NCBI GenBank assembly: GCA_937871985.1 | Contig: CALMPB010000201.1 | Coordinates: 1 to 6,558, forward strand | Reading direction: 5' to 3' | From: an uncultured Burkholderiaceae bacterium | GTDB lineage: Bacteria; Pseudomonadota; Gammaproteobacteria; Burkholderiales; Burkholderiaceae | Length of the DNA: 6,558 nucleotides | Shown: one piece after another, positions 1 to 5,133 of the stretch | Position numbering within the stretch: the stretch's first letter is position 1 | How the letters are laid out: the number at the start of each line of letters is the position of its first letter | Made by a program: the position numbers and the translations under genes | The notes under the pieces: generated by a model | Databases searched by the model: none | What the model was told of the DNA's origin: nothing | Seen by the model: only the letters and a program-made list of their open reading frames with translations

Positions 1-1
1 C

Positions 2-100
2 GAGCGACCAGTTACTGCGGGCGGCATGATTAGATCAACGACCCGCGGCCGCCACAACCTCGTCAAGGCGCGTGACTGGGATCGACTGGAACCACGATGA
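2..100 (+). other. Possible C-terminal tail of an upstream gene (partial)
   Basis: One frame is open from the left edge to a TGA at 98-100, giving 32 residues ending in ARDWDRLEPR. Its stop overlaps the ATG of the metallopeptidase in an ATGA arrangement, a common sign of translational coupling in an operon. The ribosome site in front of that ATG is weak, which fits coupling. I do not recognise the peptide, and a stretch this short can be open by chance. It could equally be a non-coding leader. Confidence 0.2.
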
Positions 101-1173
101 AGCTGTTTCAATGTCCGCAGTGCCAATACCGGCTCTATTTTGAAAATGCCTTTTGCCTGAACTGCTCCAGCATTGTCACCTACGATCCCGAGCAGTCCGC
201 TTTCGTGCGAGCCGATGACGCCGGCGTCTTTCAGTGTGCCAACTCTAGTCAATGCGGATGCAACTGGCGCACCAGTTCGTCGAACGGATTCTGTCAAGCT
301 TGCGCCTTGACCAAGGTCATTCCTGACCTGTCCATTGAAGGCAACCGAGCGCGCTGGATACGAGTGGAGGCTGCCAAGAAACGTGCAGTCTACTCACTCA
401 TCTTCTTCGGGCTTCCGTTCTCGCCAAAGACCGGCATAAATGATCGCGGAGGACTTGCTTTCGATTTCCTTGGTGACTCGGCGTATTGTGGAAAAGGTTT
501 TGAGAGGATACTTACTGGCCATGACAATGGATTGATTACACTCAACGTTGCCGAAGCTGATTCCGCCGAAAGAGAGAAGCGGCGTATCGAACTGGGTGAG
601 AGCTACAGAACCTTGCTTGGCCACTTCCGTCATGAACTTGGCCACTACTACTGGGATCAGCTGGTCCGAGACGATCCGCAGAGACACGCGGCATTCCAGG
701 CCATATTCGGCGATGAATCCACCGACTATGAGCGCGCTCTGCAGGTTTACTATGCTGAGGGCGCTCCAGCCAACTGGCAACAAAGATACATCTCGGCCTA
801 TTCAGCCTCGCATCCTTGGGAAGACTGGGCGGAAACCTGGGCCCATTACATGCATATCACCGACACGCTAGAGATGGTGGATGCGCTCCAGCTCTCGCTC
901 GCCAGACTAGAGGCGGGCAATCAAGCTGGTGTGACCCCTATGGCTGGCCACGGAGTGCCAGCGACAACGCTGAGGTGGACGGTCTCGCCGAATGGGTTCG
1001 ACGCTGTTCTAGAGCGCTGGACGCTCCTGTGTGAGGCGTCAAATTCTATCAACCGCTGCATGGGCCTACCCGATCTATATCCGTTCGTAATTTCGGAAAG
1101 TGCCGCTGAAAAGCTGACTTTCATCCATGACCTGTTGGCTTCCTCAAGTGGGCAAAGGGCAGCAAGCAGTTGA
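97..1173 (+). CDS. Putative zinc-binding metallopeptidase with N-terminal zinc ribbon (Peptidase_Mx type)
   Basis: A 358-residue protein with no signal peptide or membrane segment, so probably cytoplasmic. The N-terminus carries a zinc ribbon with Cys pairs at 6/9 and 20/23. A second Cys-rich set follows (47, 53, 55, 66, 69). The catalytic motif HELGH lies at 179-183, followed by YYWD. A second conserved block, HPWEDWAETWAHYMHI (239-254), supplies acidic and His residues likely to complete the zinc site. This order of zinc ribbon, HExxH and the ExWAHY block is that of the putative zinc-binding metallopeptidase family (Peptidase_Mx, zincin-like), and the length is normal for it. The substrate is unknown in the family as far as I know. 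The start at 97 is chosen because the ribbon begins at once (MKLFQCPQC). The ATGA overlap with an upstream open frame suggests it may be the last gene of an operon. Confidence 0.88.
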   Translation: MKLFQCPQCQYRLYFENAFCLNCSSIVTYDPEQSAFVRADDAGVFQCANSSQCGCNWRTSSSNGFCQACALTKVIPDLSIEGNRARWIRVEAAKKRAVYSLIFFGLPFSPKTGINDRGGLAFDFLGDSAYCGKGFERILTGHDNGLITLNVAEADSAEREKRRIELGESYRTLLGHFRHELGHYYWDQLVRDDPQRHAAFQAIFGDESTDYERALQVYYAEGAPANWQQRYISAYSASHPWEDWAETWAHYMHITDTLEMVDALQLSLARLEAGNQAGVTPMAGHGVPATTLRWTVSPNGFDAVLERWTLLCEASNSINRCMGLPDLYPFVISESAAEKLTFIHDLLASSSGQRAASS

Positions 1174-1315
1174 TCCACAGGTCGGCTATCGCATCGTGGC
1201 TGAATTACTGAAGCCGGACATGTTGAGCCTCATTCACCATCTCAAGGCGCCAGCGGGTATGGAGTAGGCCGCGTGCATGCCACTGTTCATTGCCTGGACC
1301 TAGACAAATCGCAGC
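1174..1315. other. Intergenic spacer with one weak small reading frame
   Basis: A GTG-started frame (1148-1267, 39 codons) overlaps the end of the metallopeptidase gene and runs through this spacer, encoding a peptide containing YRIVAELLKPDMLSLIHHL. I see no convincing ribosome site and do not recognise it. It may be chance or the trace of a lost gene. I see no clear terminator for the metallopeptidase gene. Confidence 0.2.
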
Positions 1316-1340
1316 GGAACTTCCCCTAGGTTACTCCGTT
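1316..1340 (+). promoter_or_regulatory. EcfG-type (general stress sigma) promoter of the csbD-like gene
   Basis: GGAAC at 1316-1320 and CGTT at 1337-1340 are separated by exactly 16 bases. This matches the EcfG/RpoE2 consensus of alphaproteobacteria, GGAAC-N16-17-CGTT. It sits about 45 bases before the ribosome site of the csbD-like gene. CsbD-family genes are classic general-stress genes, which supports the match. The assignment is by motif only. Confidence 0.75.
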
Positions 1341-1386
1341 GCTAGACACGTTCGCATGCTGCTCTCGGTAAGAAGGAACAGACCAT

Positions 1387-1603
1387 ATAGGTAGCACAGC
1401 TGATAAGGCAAAAGGCCTCGCCAACCATGCAGCAGGAAGCGTGAAACAGGGAATCGGCAAGGCCGTGGGCAATGACCGGCTGCGTGCCGAGGGCGCGGCG
1501 CAGGAGACCAAGGGCAAGGTGCAGAAGGTCATTGCTGGCGCGAAATCCTCAATTAAAGACGCGGCCAACAAAGGCTGCCGACGCGGTCAACAAGAAGCTC
1601 TAG
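1387..1603 (+). pseudogene. CsbD-like stress protein gene, start codon lost and frameshifted
   Basis: CsbD-family proteins are small, charged, abundant general-stress proteins of unknown mechanism. Reading from 1387 gives [20 protein letters not shown] and continues through [17 protein letters not shown] and QETKGKVQ, the usual Gly/Lys/Ala repeats of the family. The codon where Met is expected is ATA (1387-1389). A good ribosome site, AAGGA at 1373-1377, lies 9 bases before it, so an ATG to ATA change is the simplest reading. Near the end, AAC is followed by AAAGG at 1570-1574. Removing one A restores [13 protein letters not shown] and a TAG at 1601-1603, a natural family C-terminus of 71 residues in all. 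As it stands the frame runs on to 1734. A rescue product could start at GTG 1441, but it would lack the N-terminal third and has no obvious ribosome site. The promoter at 1316-1340 is intact. Sequencing error remains possible for either lesion. Confidence 0.72.
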
Positions 1604-1933
1604 CTGAGTTGAGCCGGGACAGGCATTCCAAGCTGGCCTCGGGGTGCAAGAGCCGCATCTTTTGCCTCAGTTGTCGGAGAGCGTACCAACAACGCGTGAA
1701 AATTGCACTCGTGGGACCAAGCATCGCCTTTTAGCGGTCTTAGGCATCCTCAGCGAGGCGATCACGTGCGCGGCGCGGTCGTCCTTTTTCACTCATGGAC
1801 GACGAAGGGTATGTTGGCGCGTCTCGGTGCAGGGTTAGAAGGTATGTATGAGGATGCTTAGGAACGCGATTTACGACCAAGGCAGGCGCGGATAAGGGTG
1901 TGATGGCTTTCTGAACAAGCGAGACCGATCGCA
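1604..1933. other. Gene-free stretch between the csbD remnant and DUF72 gene
   Basis: No convincing coding region is seen on either strand. The frameshifted csbD frame runs through the first 130 bases as non-family sequence. The stretch is dominated by the nested palindrome at 1738-1863. I could not find a clear promoter for the DUF72 gene: the GGAAC at 1861-1865 has no CGTT at the proper distance. Confidence 0.6.
1738..1863. repeat. 126-bp nested palindrome (candidate intergenic palindromic element or structured RNA)
   Basis: Three sets of inverted arms nest around one centre. The outer arms are 1738-1752 and 1849-1863: 15 positions pair, with two G-T wobbles (core GCATCCTCA against TGAGGATGC). 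The middle arms are 1754-1760 and 1820-1826: 7 pairs, one wobble. The inner arms are 1778-1784 (GTCGTCC) and 1797-1803 (GGACGAC): 7 perfect pairs with a 12-base loop. The unpaired stretches between middle and inner arms are nearly equal, 17 and 16 bases. Rhizobia carry intergenic palindromic families of roughly this size, such as the RIME type. Membership in any named family is not shown here. No target-site duplication was seen. Confidence 0.5.
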
Positions 1934-2641
1934 GTGCCGGTTATAGCAACAGCAGGATGGTCTATTCCAAAATCGGTCGCGGCAGCCTTTCCTGATACCG
2001 GAAGCGCCCTGCAGCGATATGCCTCGGTCTTCACCGGCACCGAGATCAACTCGACCTTCTATCGCCGTCATAAACCCTCGACATTCGAACGGTGGGCTGA
2101 AACGACGCCTGAAAATTTCAGGTTTGCAATTAAACTTCCAAAACAAATCACTCACCGGGATCGGATGAACGACATCCGTGAGCCGTTCGCGGCTTTCCTT
2201 CGGAACATTTCGCCGCTTGGCCACAAGCGAGGACCTTTGCTTTGCCAACTACCACCATCATTGCGCTTCGACCCGGAAATTGTTTCGTCCTCGTTCGATA
2301 CGATGAGAAATCTCGATGAAGGTCCAATTGTGATTGAGGCACGACACAGGAGTTGGTCATGTCAAGAAGCAATCATGTTGATCAAACGATTTGCTATCGA
2401 CAGGGTATTGGCAGACCCAGACCTGGTATGGGAGGCATCCTCTTTTTCTTGCCAGCCCCGCTATATTCGCCTGCATGGCAAGCCCAAGATCTACCATTCG
2501 AGCTACAGTCCAGAGGATATACTTTCTATCCTGCAGATCCTCGCCCCTTCCGGTTGGTGCGTCTTTGACAATACGGCCTCCGGCGCCGCCATCAAAAATG
2601 CTCTCGCGATGGCGAAAAACCTCAACTGGTTGCCGAAGTGA
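1934..2641 (+). CDS. DUF72 domain protein (YecE-like)
   Basis: A 235-residue protein matching the DUF72 family, a TIM-barrel-like fold whose biochemical role is not established. Hallmarks in order: GWS near the N-terminus (8-10), EINSTFYR (37-44), STFERWAETTP (49-59), FRFAIKLPKQITH (62-74), a QLPPSLRFD segment, EARHRSW, YIRLHGKPKIYHSSYS, and a C-terminal VFDNTASGAA block, the family's FNNT-like motif. The length matches the short class of the family. The start is GTG 1934: the only stop-free sequence upstream in frame begins after TGA 1901-1903 and offers no better start, and PVIATAGWSI is a natural N-terminus. The ribosome site is weak. The gene stands alone between decayed regions. Cytoplasmic, with no signal peptide. 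Confidence 0.88.
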   Translation: MPVIATAGWSIPKSVAAAFPDTGSALQRYASVFTGTEINSTFYRRHKPSTFERWAETTPENFRFAIKLPKQITHRDRMNDIREPFAAFLRNISPLGHKRGPLLCQLPPSLRFDPEIVSSSFDTMRNLDEGPIVIEARHRSWSCQEAIMLIKRFAIDRVLADPDLVWEASSFSCQPRYIRLHGKPKIYHSSYSPEDILSILQILAPSGWCVFDNTASGAAIKNALAMAKNLNWLPK

Positions 2642-2666
2642 CGGGGTAGCGTTTCGACCGGTTGAG
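2621..2666 (+). terminator. Stem-loop spanning the DUF72 stop codon
   Basis: Arms CTCAACTGGTTG (2621-2632) and CGACCGGTTGAG (2655-2666) pair at all 12 positions, two as G-U, around a 22-base loop that contains the TGA stop. No T-run follows, so it is not a classic intrinsic terminator. It could protect the 3' end of the transcript or act as a weak attenuator. Confidence 0.35.
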
Positions 2667-3342
2667 TTGGCGTGAACAGCCGAGAACGGCAGGCGGTCTG
2701 CACCCGCGCGGCTGCAAGCGAGAGCGTCCACAAAGGCTGATGAGGTGACAACATGCGCAATCGTCTTCGTCCTCGTCAAAGCGGTCGCGGCAGATCATTC
2801 GCGAAACTATTAGATCGGAGCTGGAAAGCCGCGCCGGCAGAAGCTCCAATTAGGGAAATCAATGCCCGATGTCTGCGTTTTGCCGCGCAGACCTCAAGAG
2901 ACATGTCACATGGTAAGTATGATCGCATACCTCGAAAGCACATCGACCCAGGCCCTCGAGCCTGAACTGTAAAAGTCCCCATAGATGCGCCGGACGCTGG
3001 CCTCGTCGATCTTGGCGATTTCTTCGAACAGGCATCGAAAGCCTTCCGGTTGACCATGCCATCCTACCGGCCCAGAAAGACCTAGTCTTCAGCGCTTTGC
3101 TCCTCATCGCAGCGAGCCTCAAGAATTTCCATGGCGGGCAAACCGATGGGACGCACCGATGCTCCCTCCTTGGTGTCGGCGAGGCGCGCAACTGCAAGTG
3201 ATGTGGAAGTGCTTGAAGCGCTGCTTGCCGAACTGCGTCTTTGAATCGCTTGAAGCGGAAGATCGCGTATCCAATATCTTCCCAAATCGGGCTGCGACTA
3301 CCAAAAAAGGCGAGGAGGAGCGGCTGAAAATTGGAGGAACAT
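2642..3342. other. Decayed 700-base stretch without an intact gene
   Basis: The recognisable content is the minus-strand NYN remnant at 2776-3063. On the plus strand two short frames are possible but unsupported. One is 2753-2965 (70 codons, preceded by GAGGTG), lying antisense over the NYN remnant. The other is 3131-3244 (37 codons, ending in SDVEVLEALLAELRL), whose amphipathic end looks gene-like. A further frame, read through to 3359, contains SLEAEDRVSNIF and KKGEEERLKIGG, so 3131-3359 might be one frameshifted small gene. I do not recognise any of these. Confidence 0.4.
2776..3063 (-). pseudogene. NYN domain (LabA-like/PIN-type) protein remnant
   Basis: Read on the minus strand from 3031, the frame gives LFEEIAKIDEASVRRIYGDF followed by SRAWVDVLSRYAI, the first half of the NYN domain found in LabA-like proteins (PIN-like nuclease fold). 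Just upstream, VNRKAFDA (from 3057) is in another frame; adding one C at about 3031 joins the two into a normal family N-terminus. The strong frame ends at TGA 2908-2906. Farther on, ALISLIGA in the first frame resembles the family's IALVIDAM segment, so a second shift has occurred. The usual DADN start motif and the later acidic residues (SSDSDF region) are missing or unrecognisable. An inactive fragment is the best reading. The core between about 2909 and 3031 is secure; the outer limits are estimates. Confidence 0.68.
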
Positions 3343-3633
3343 ATGGCCGATACTTTTGAACCACCGCTGCTGCTCGAACACCCATCGTTTGGGGTGAGGG
3401 TGTTACAAGATGCGATGGACGCGATCGATTTTCTCGAAGAATGGCCACTTGGACAGCGCCACAAGTTGCATGCCTGCGCCTGCGAAGCCTGCTTCGCCGC
3501 GTATGATGGACGCTGTGAGGCCGAGGCGGCCCGCAAAGCTCTTATTGCATGGGCACGGTGCGTGGGGGTCAAGGCCTGCGGATCAGTAATGCTCGAAGCG
3601 GTGGAAAGGGCTGGCGTGGTCGAATTGCTCTAG
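3343..3633 (+). CDS. DUF982 domain protein
   Basis: A 96-residue protein of the DUF982 type: a small domain common and often multicopy in rhizobia, with no known function. Visible features are a FGVRVLQDAMDAIDFL segment (16-31) leading to the hallmark EEWP (32-35), then an Ala/Cys-rich helix, DGRCEAEAARKALIAWA (55-71), where the family typically has a G-x-x-x-x-x-AR-x-AF pattern. The start is ATG 3343, because GGAGG at 3333-3337 lies 5 bases before it; a TTG at 3331 is in frame but overlaps that ribosome site. It has five Cys, three of them in CACEAC (45-50), more than I would expect. It ends 12 bases from the stop of the convergent response-regulator gene, leaving no room for a separate terminator. 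Confidence 0.78.
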   Translation: MADTFEPPLLLEHPSFGVRVLQDAMDAIDFLEEWPLGQRHKLHACACEACFAAYDGRCEAEAARKALIAWARCVGVKACGSVMLEAVERAGVVELL

Positions 3634-3645
3634 ACGCGGTTTCGT

Positions 3646-4029
3646 TTAGGGTGTGTCAGTCTGGTTCAACAGCGTGGAGATCGCCGTGATGACTTGCGGC
3701 AGGAAAAATGGTTTGGAGATCATAATGCTGTTGGGAACGCCCTCCGCGCCCCACTGACTGGCGCTGTCGCCGCTCAAATATACAACAGGAATTGTGGAGT
3801 TCGTCTGCCGCACATGGCGTGCAACCTCCCAGCCAGACAATCCTCGTCCCAGCCGTATATCAGATAGCAGGGCCCTGAATTTCCCTGGATTGTCGTCGAA
3901 TGCGGCAATGGCTCGCTCAGCGCTTGCAGCCGCGACAACCTCAAAGCCGGCTTCCTCAAGCGCCGATTCTAAGTCAAGCAAAATCAGGGTTTCGTCTTCG
4001 ACGACCAGAACTGCGCCGCTGTTATCCAT
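3646..4029 (-). CDS. Single-domain response regulator (CheY-like receiver)
   Basis: A 127-residue protein consisting only of a receiver domain. The acidic pocket is E11-D12 (VVEDE), the phospho-acceptor Asp is D57 (LLSDIRL), the switch Ser is S86 (YLSGD) and the conserved Lys-Pro is K106-P107 (SKPFF). All residues needed for phosphorylation are present. There is no output domain, so it should act by protein contact or as a phosphate shuttle. It lacks the FATGGY motif of the SdrG-type stress regulators, having YLSGDS there instead. An EcfG-type promoter lies 29 bases before the ATG, which places it in the general stress regulon. The start is the only one that keeps the first beta strand. AGGTGG precedes it by a single base, an unusually tight spacing. 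No partner histidine kinase is in the window. Confidence 0.9.
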   Translation of the reverse strand: MDNSGAVLVVEDETLILLDLESALEEAGFEVVAAASAERAIAAFDDNPGKFRALLSDIRLGRGLSGWEVARHVRQTNSTIPVVYLSGDSASQWGAEGVPNSIMISKPFFLPQVITAISTLLNQTDTP

Positions 4030-4057
4030 TCCACCTATGCCCCACAGCCAGCGCGTG

Positions 4058-4082
4058 AACGCGTCAGACCGGCTTTGGTTCC
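4058..4082 (-). promoter_or_regulatory. EcfG-type promoter of the response-regulator gene
   Basis: On the minus strand GGAAC (4082-4078) and CGTT (4061-4058) are separated by exactly 16 bases, matching the alphaproteobacterial general-stress sigma consensus GGAAC-N16-17-CGTT. Transcription would begin about 20 bases before the ATG at 4029. The perfect match and correct orientation make it convincing, though it is a motif call only. Confidence 0.75.
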
Positions 4083-4171
4083 GGCACCTCCTGCAACGAC
4101 CACGTCACTTGGCGGGAGCGCGAACTGGCGCCTCGCCCCCTTCAGGTAAAGCTGGCTTGTATGAGCAATCT

Positions 4172-4198
4172 AGCGCCGGGCTTCTGTTGCTCGGCGCT
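4172..4198 (-). terminator. Stem-loop downstream of hsp20
   Basis: Arms AGCGCCG (4172-4178) and CGGCGCT (4192-4198) form 7 perfect pairs about 22 bases past the hsp20 stop. No U-run follows on the minus strand, so termination is uncertain. A competing pair, GAGCAA (4163-4168) with TTGCTC (4187-4192), shares bases with it and could form instead. Confidence 0.3.
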
Positions 4199-4220
4199 TC
4201 AGCGCATGGGCGACGCATTC

Positions 4221-4697
4221 TCACGCGGCGTGCTTGTCGGCTTCGATCTTTCTGGTCGCTGCCTTGGGCAGGGTGTTATCCGCAGCGATGTCGACGCGAC
4301 GCGGTTTCATCTCCTCCGGAATTTCGCGCTTCAGATCTATGGTCAGCAGGCCGTTGACCAGGCTGGCGGCGACGACCTTTACATGATCCGCGAGTTCGAA
4401 GCGGCGATCGAATGGGCGTGCGGCAATTCCGCGATGCAGGTATTCGCCCCTGTCCTCGCCCACCTTCTGGCCAGACACCATGAGCATATTCTGCTCCTGG
4501 GTTATGGACAGTTCGTCCTGGGAGAAGCCAGCCACCGCCATGGAGATGCGATAGTCATCTTCGGCCGTCTTGGCGATGTCGTAAGGCGGCCAGTTGTCGA
4601 CGGTCTCGATCCGGCTTGCCGTCTCGAGCGCGTTCAACATTCGGTCGAACCCGATGCTCGACCGGAACAGGGGAGTGAAGTCAAACGTGGTTCTCAT
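4221..4697 (-). CDS. Small heat-shock protein, Hsp20/alpha-crystallin family (IbpA-like)
   Basis: A 158-residue ATP-independent holdase that binds unfolding proteins in the cytoplasm and passes them to the ATP-driven chaperones. The N-terminus MRTTFDFTPLFRSSIGFDRM is typical of the class A rhizobial/IbpA type. The alpha-crystallin domain covers about 34-130: PPYDI (37-41), DDYRISMAVAGF (47-58), YLHRGIAARPFDRRF (87-101) and the closing ASLVNGLLTIDL (111-122). REIPEEMKPRR precedes VDI (135-137), which may serve as the C-terminal I-x-I-like anchor. The start is ATG 4697, with GGAGG at 4710-4706 eight bases before it; the frame remains open upstream but that part is the thermometer leader. It is driven by an RpoH-type promoter and gated by a ROSE element, and may also receive read-through from usg. 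Confidence 0.96.
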   Translation of the reverse strand: MRTTFDFTPLFRSSIGFDRMLNALETASRIETVDNWPPYDIAKTAEDDYRISMAVAGFSQDELSITQEQNMLMVSGQKVGEDRGEYLHRGIAARPFDRRFELADHVKVVAASLVNGLLTIDLKREIPEEMKPRRVDIAADNTLPKAATRKIEADKHAA

Positions 4698-4783
4698 AGC
4701 TACATCCTCCATTGAGCAACATAGATACGAGGAGCGCCAAGGAAGCGGCGCCCCTTGACCTTGCCGGTCTCTCAAGCACCGGC
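4698..4783 (-). promoter_or_regulatory. ROSE-type RNA thermometer in the hsp20 leader
   Basis: The leader folds into three hairpins. I: GCCGGT (4783-4778) with ACCGGC (4768-4763), perfect. II: GGGGCGCC (4754-4747) with GGCGCTCC (4738-4731), 8 pairs, one G-U. III, at the ribosome site: the run TTGCTC (4719-4714), then AAT, then GGAGGAT (4710-4704). Here CTC pairs with GAG, and the next positions give a G opposite G, a U-A pair and a U opposite U. This weak layout around a TTGCT anti-Shine-Dalgarno is the signature of ROSE elements ahead of rhizobial small heat-shock genes, where the G-G pair melts on heating. The flanks, CTCGTATC before it and GCTATG after it, also resemble known examples. Confidence 0.85.
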
Positions 4784-4790
4784 GAAAACG

Positions 4791-4819
4791 ATCTGGGAAT
4801 TCGAGGCCGGGACGTCAAG
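4791..4819 (-). promoter_or_regulatory. RpoH (sigma-32)-type promoter of hsp20
   Basis: CTTGAC (4819-4814) and CCAGAT (4796-4791) are 17 bases apart, close to the alphaproteobacterial RpoH pattern CTTGAA-N16/17-CCATAT. The predicted start, about 7 bases below the -10, falls right at the first ROSE hairpin (4783). It lies just beyond the usg stop, so hsp20 can be expressed apart from usg. Confidence 0.7.
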
Positions 4820-4838
4820 GCACAGCCCCGCGTCACCG

Positions 4839-5108
4839 TCAATGAATCGCAACAATCCCATCGACGGCCCGCCATTCCGATGGCTTGATGAGCCGATGAT
4901 GAGCGACGCGGACAGAATGCAAGGCGCCCTCCAACTCGCGCTGCCAATAACCCAGGAAGCCCTTCAGTTCGGGGAAATCCGGCGCGAGGTCGTACTCCTG
5001 CCAGACATAGAGCTGAAGAAGGCTCGGATGATCGGGGAGATGATAGTGGATTTCAGCCGTCGTCAGCCCGTAGCCAACCATCTGCAGGCGAAATTCCCTG
5101 CTGATCAT
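4839..5108 (-). CDS. usg: Usg family protein
   Basis: An 89-residue protein of the Usg family, named from its place near tryptophan genes in some alphaproteobacteria; its function is unknown to me. Family signatures are GYGLTTAEIHYHLPDHPSLLQ (12-32), YVWQEYDLAPDFP (34-46), FLGYWQRELEGALHSVR (51-67) and LIKPSEWRAVDG (73-84). Length is normal. The start ATG 5108 is the family N-terminus (MISREF), preceded by GGAGAGAGG at 5120-5112. The frame is open far upstream but that part is out of family and overlaps the preceding gene. It lies 25 bases after the stop of the hypothetical gene at 5134-5472, so the two probably form one transcript. No trp genes are seen here. Confidence 0.9.
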   Translation of the reverse strand: MISREFRLQMVGYGLTTAEIHYHLPDHPSLLQLYVWQEYDLAPDFPELKGFLGYWQRELEGALHSVRVAHHRLIKPSEWRAVDGIVAIH

Positions 5109-5133
5109 ATGCCTCTCTCCTACCTTGGCGACA

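Noticed and set aside
1861..1886. GGAAC at 1861-1865 as an EcfG promoter for the DUF72 gene
   Set aside because: No CGTT at 16 or 17 bases.
2753..2965. A 70-codon plus-strand frame preceded by GAGGTG
   Set aside because: The ribosome site is plausible, but the second half is antisense to the NYN core and the peptide (Arg-rich) is unrecognised. Not enough for a gene call.
3331..3342. TTG start for the DUF982 protein at 3331
   Set aside because: It overlaps the strong GGAGG site, which points to ATG 3343.
2859..3572. A 237-codon open frame on the minus strand
   Set aside because: Ser/Ala/Arg/Cys-rich composition typical of a shadow frame. It crosses the DUF982 gene antisense and reads the NYN remnant in the wrong frame.
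3794..4357. A 187-codon plus-strand frame
   Set aside because: Antisense of the response regulator and the hsp20 end; Ser/Arg-rich shadow.
4161..4715. A 184-codon plus-strand frame
   Set aside because: Antisense of the hsp20 gene and its leader; no family features.
4698..4775. In-frame N-terminal extension of Hsp20
   Set aside because: This stretch is the ROSE leader; MRTTFDF is the family start and has its own ribosome site.
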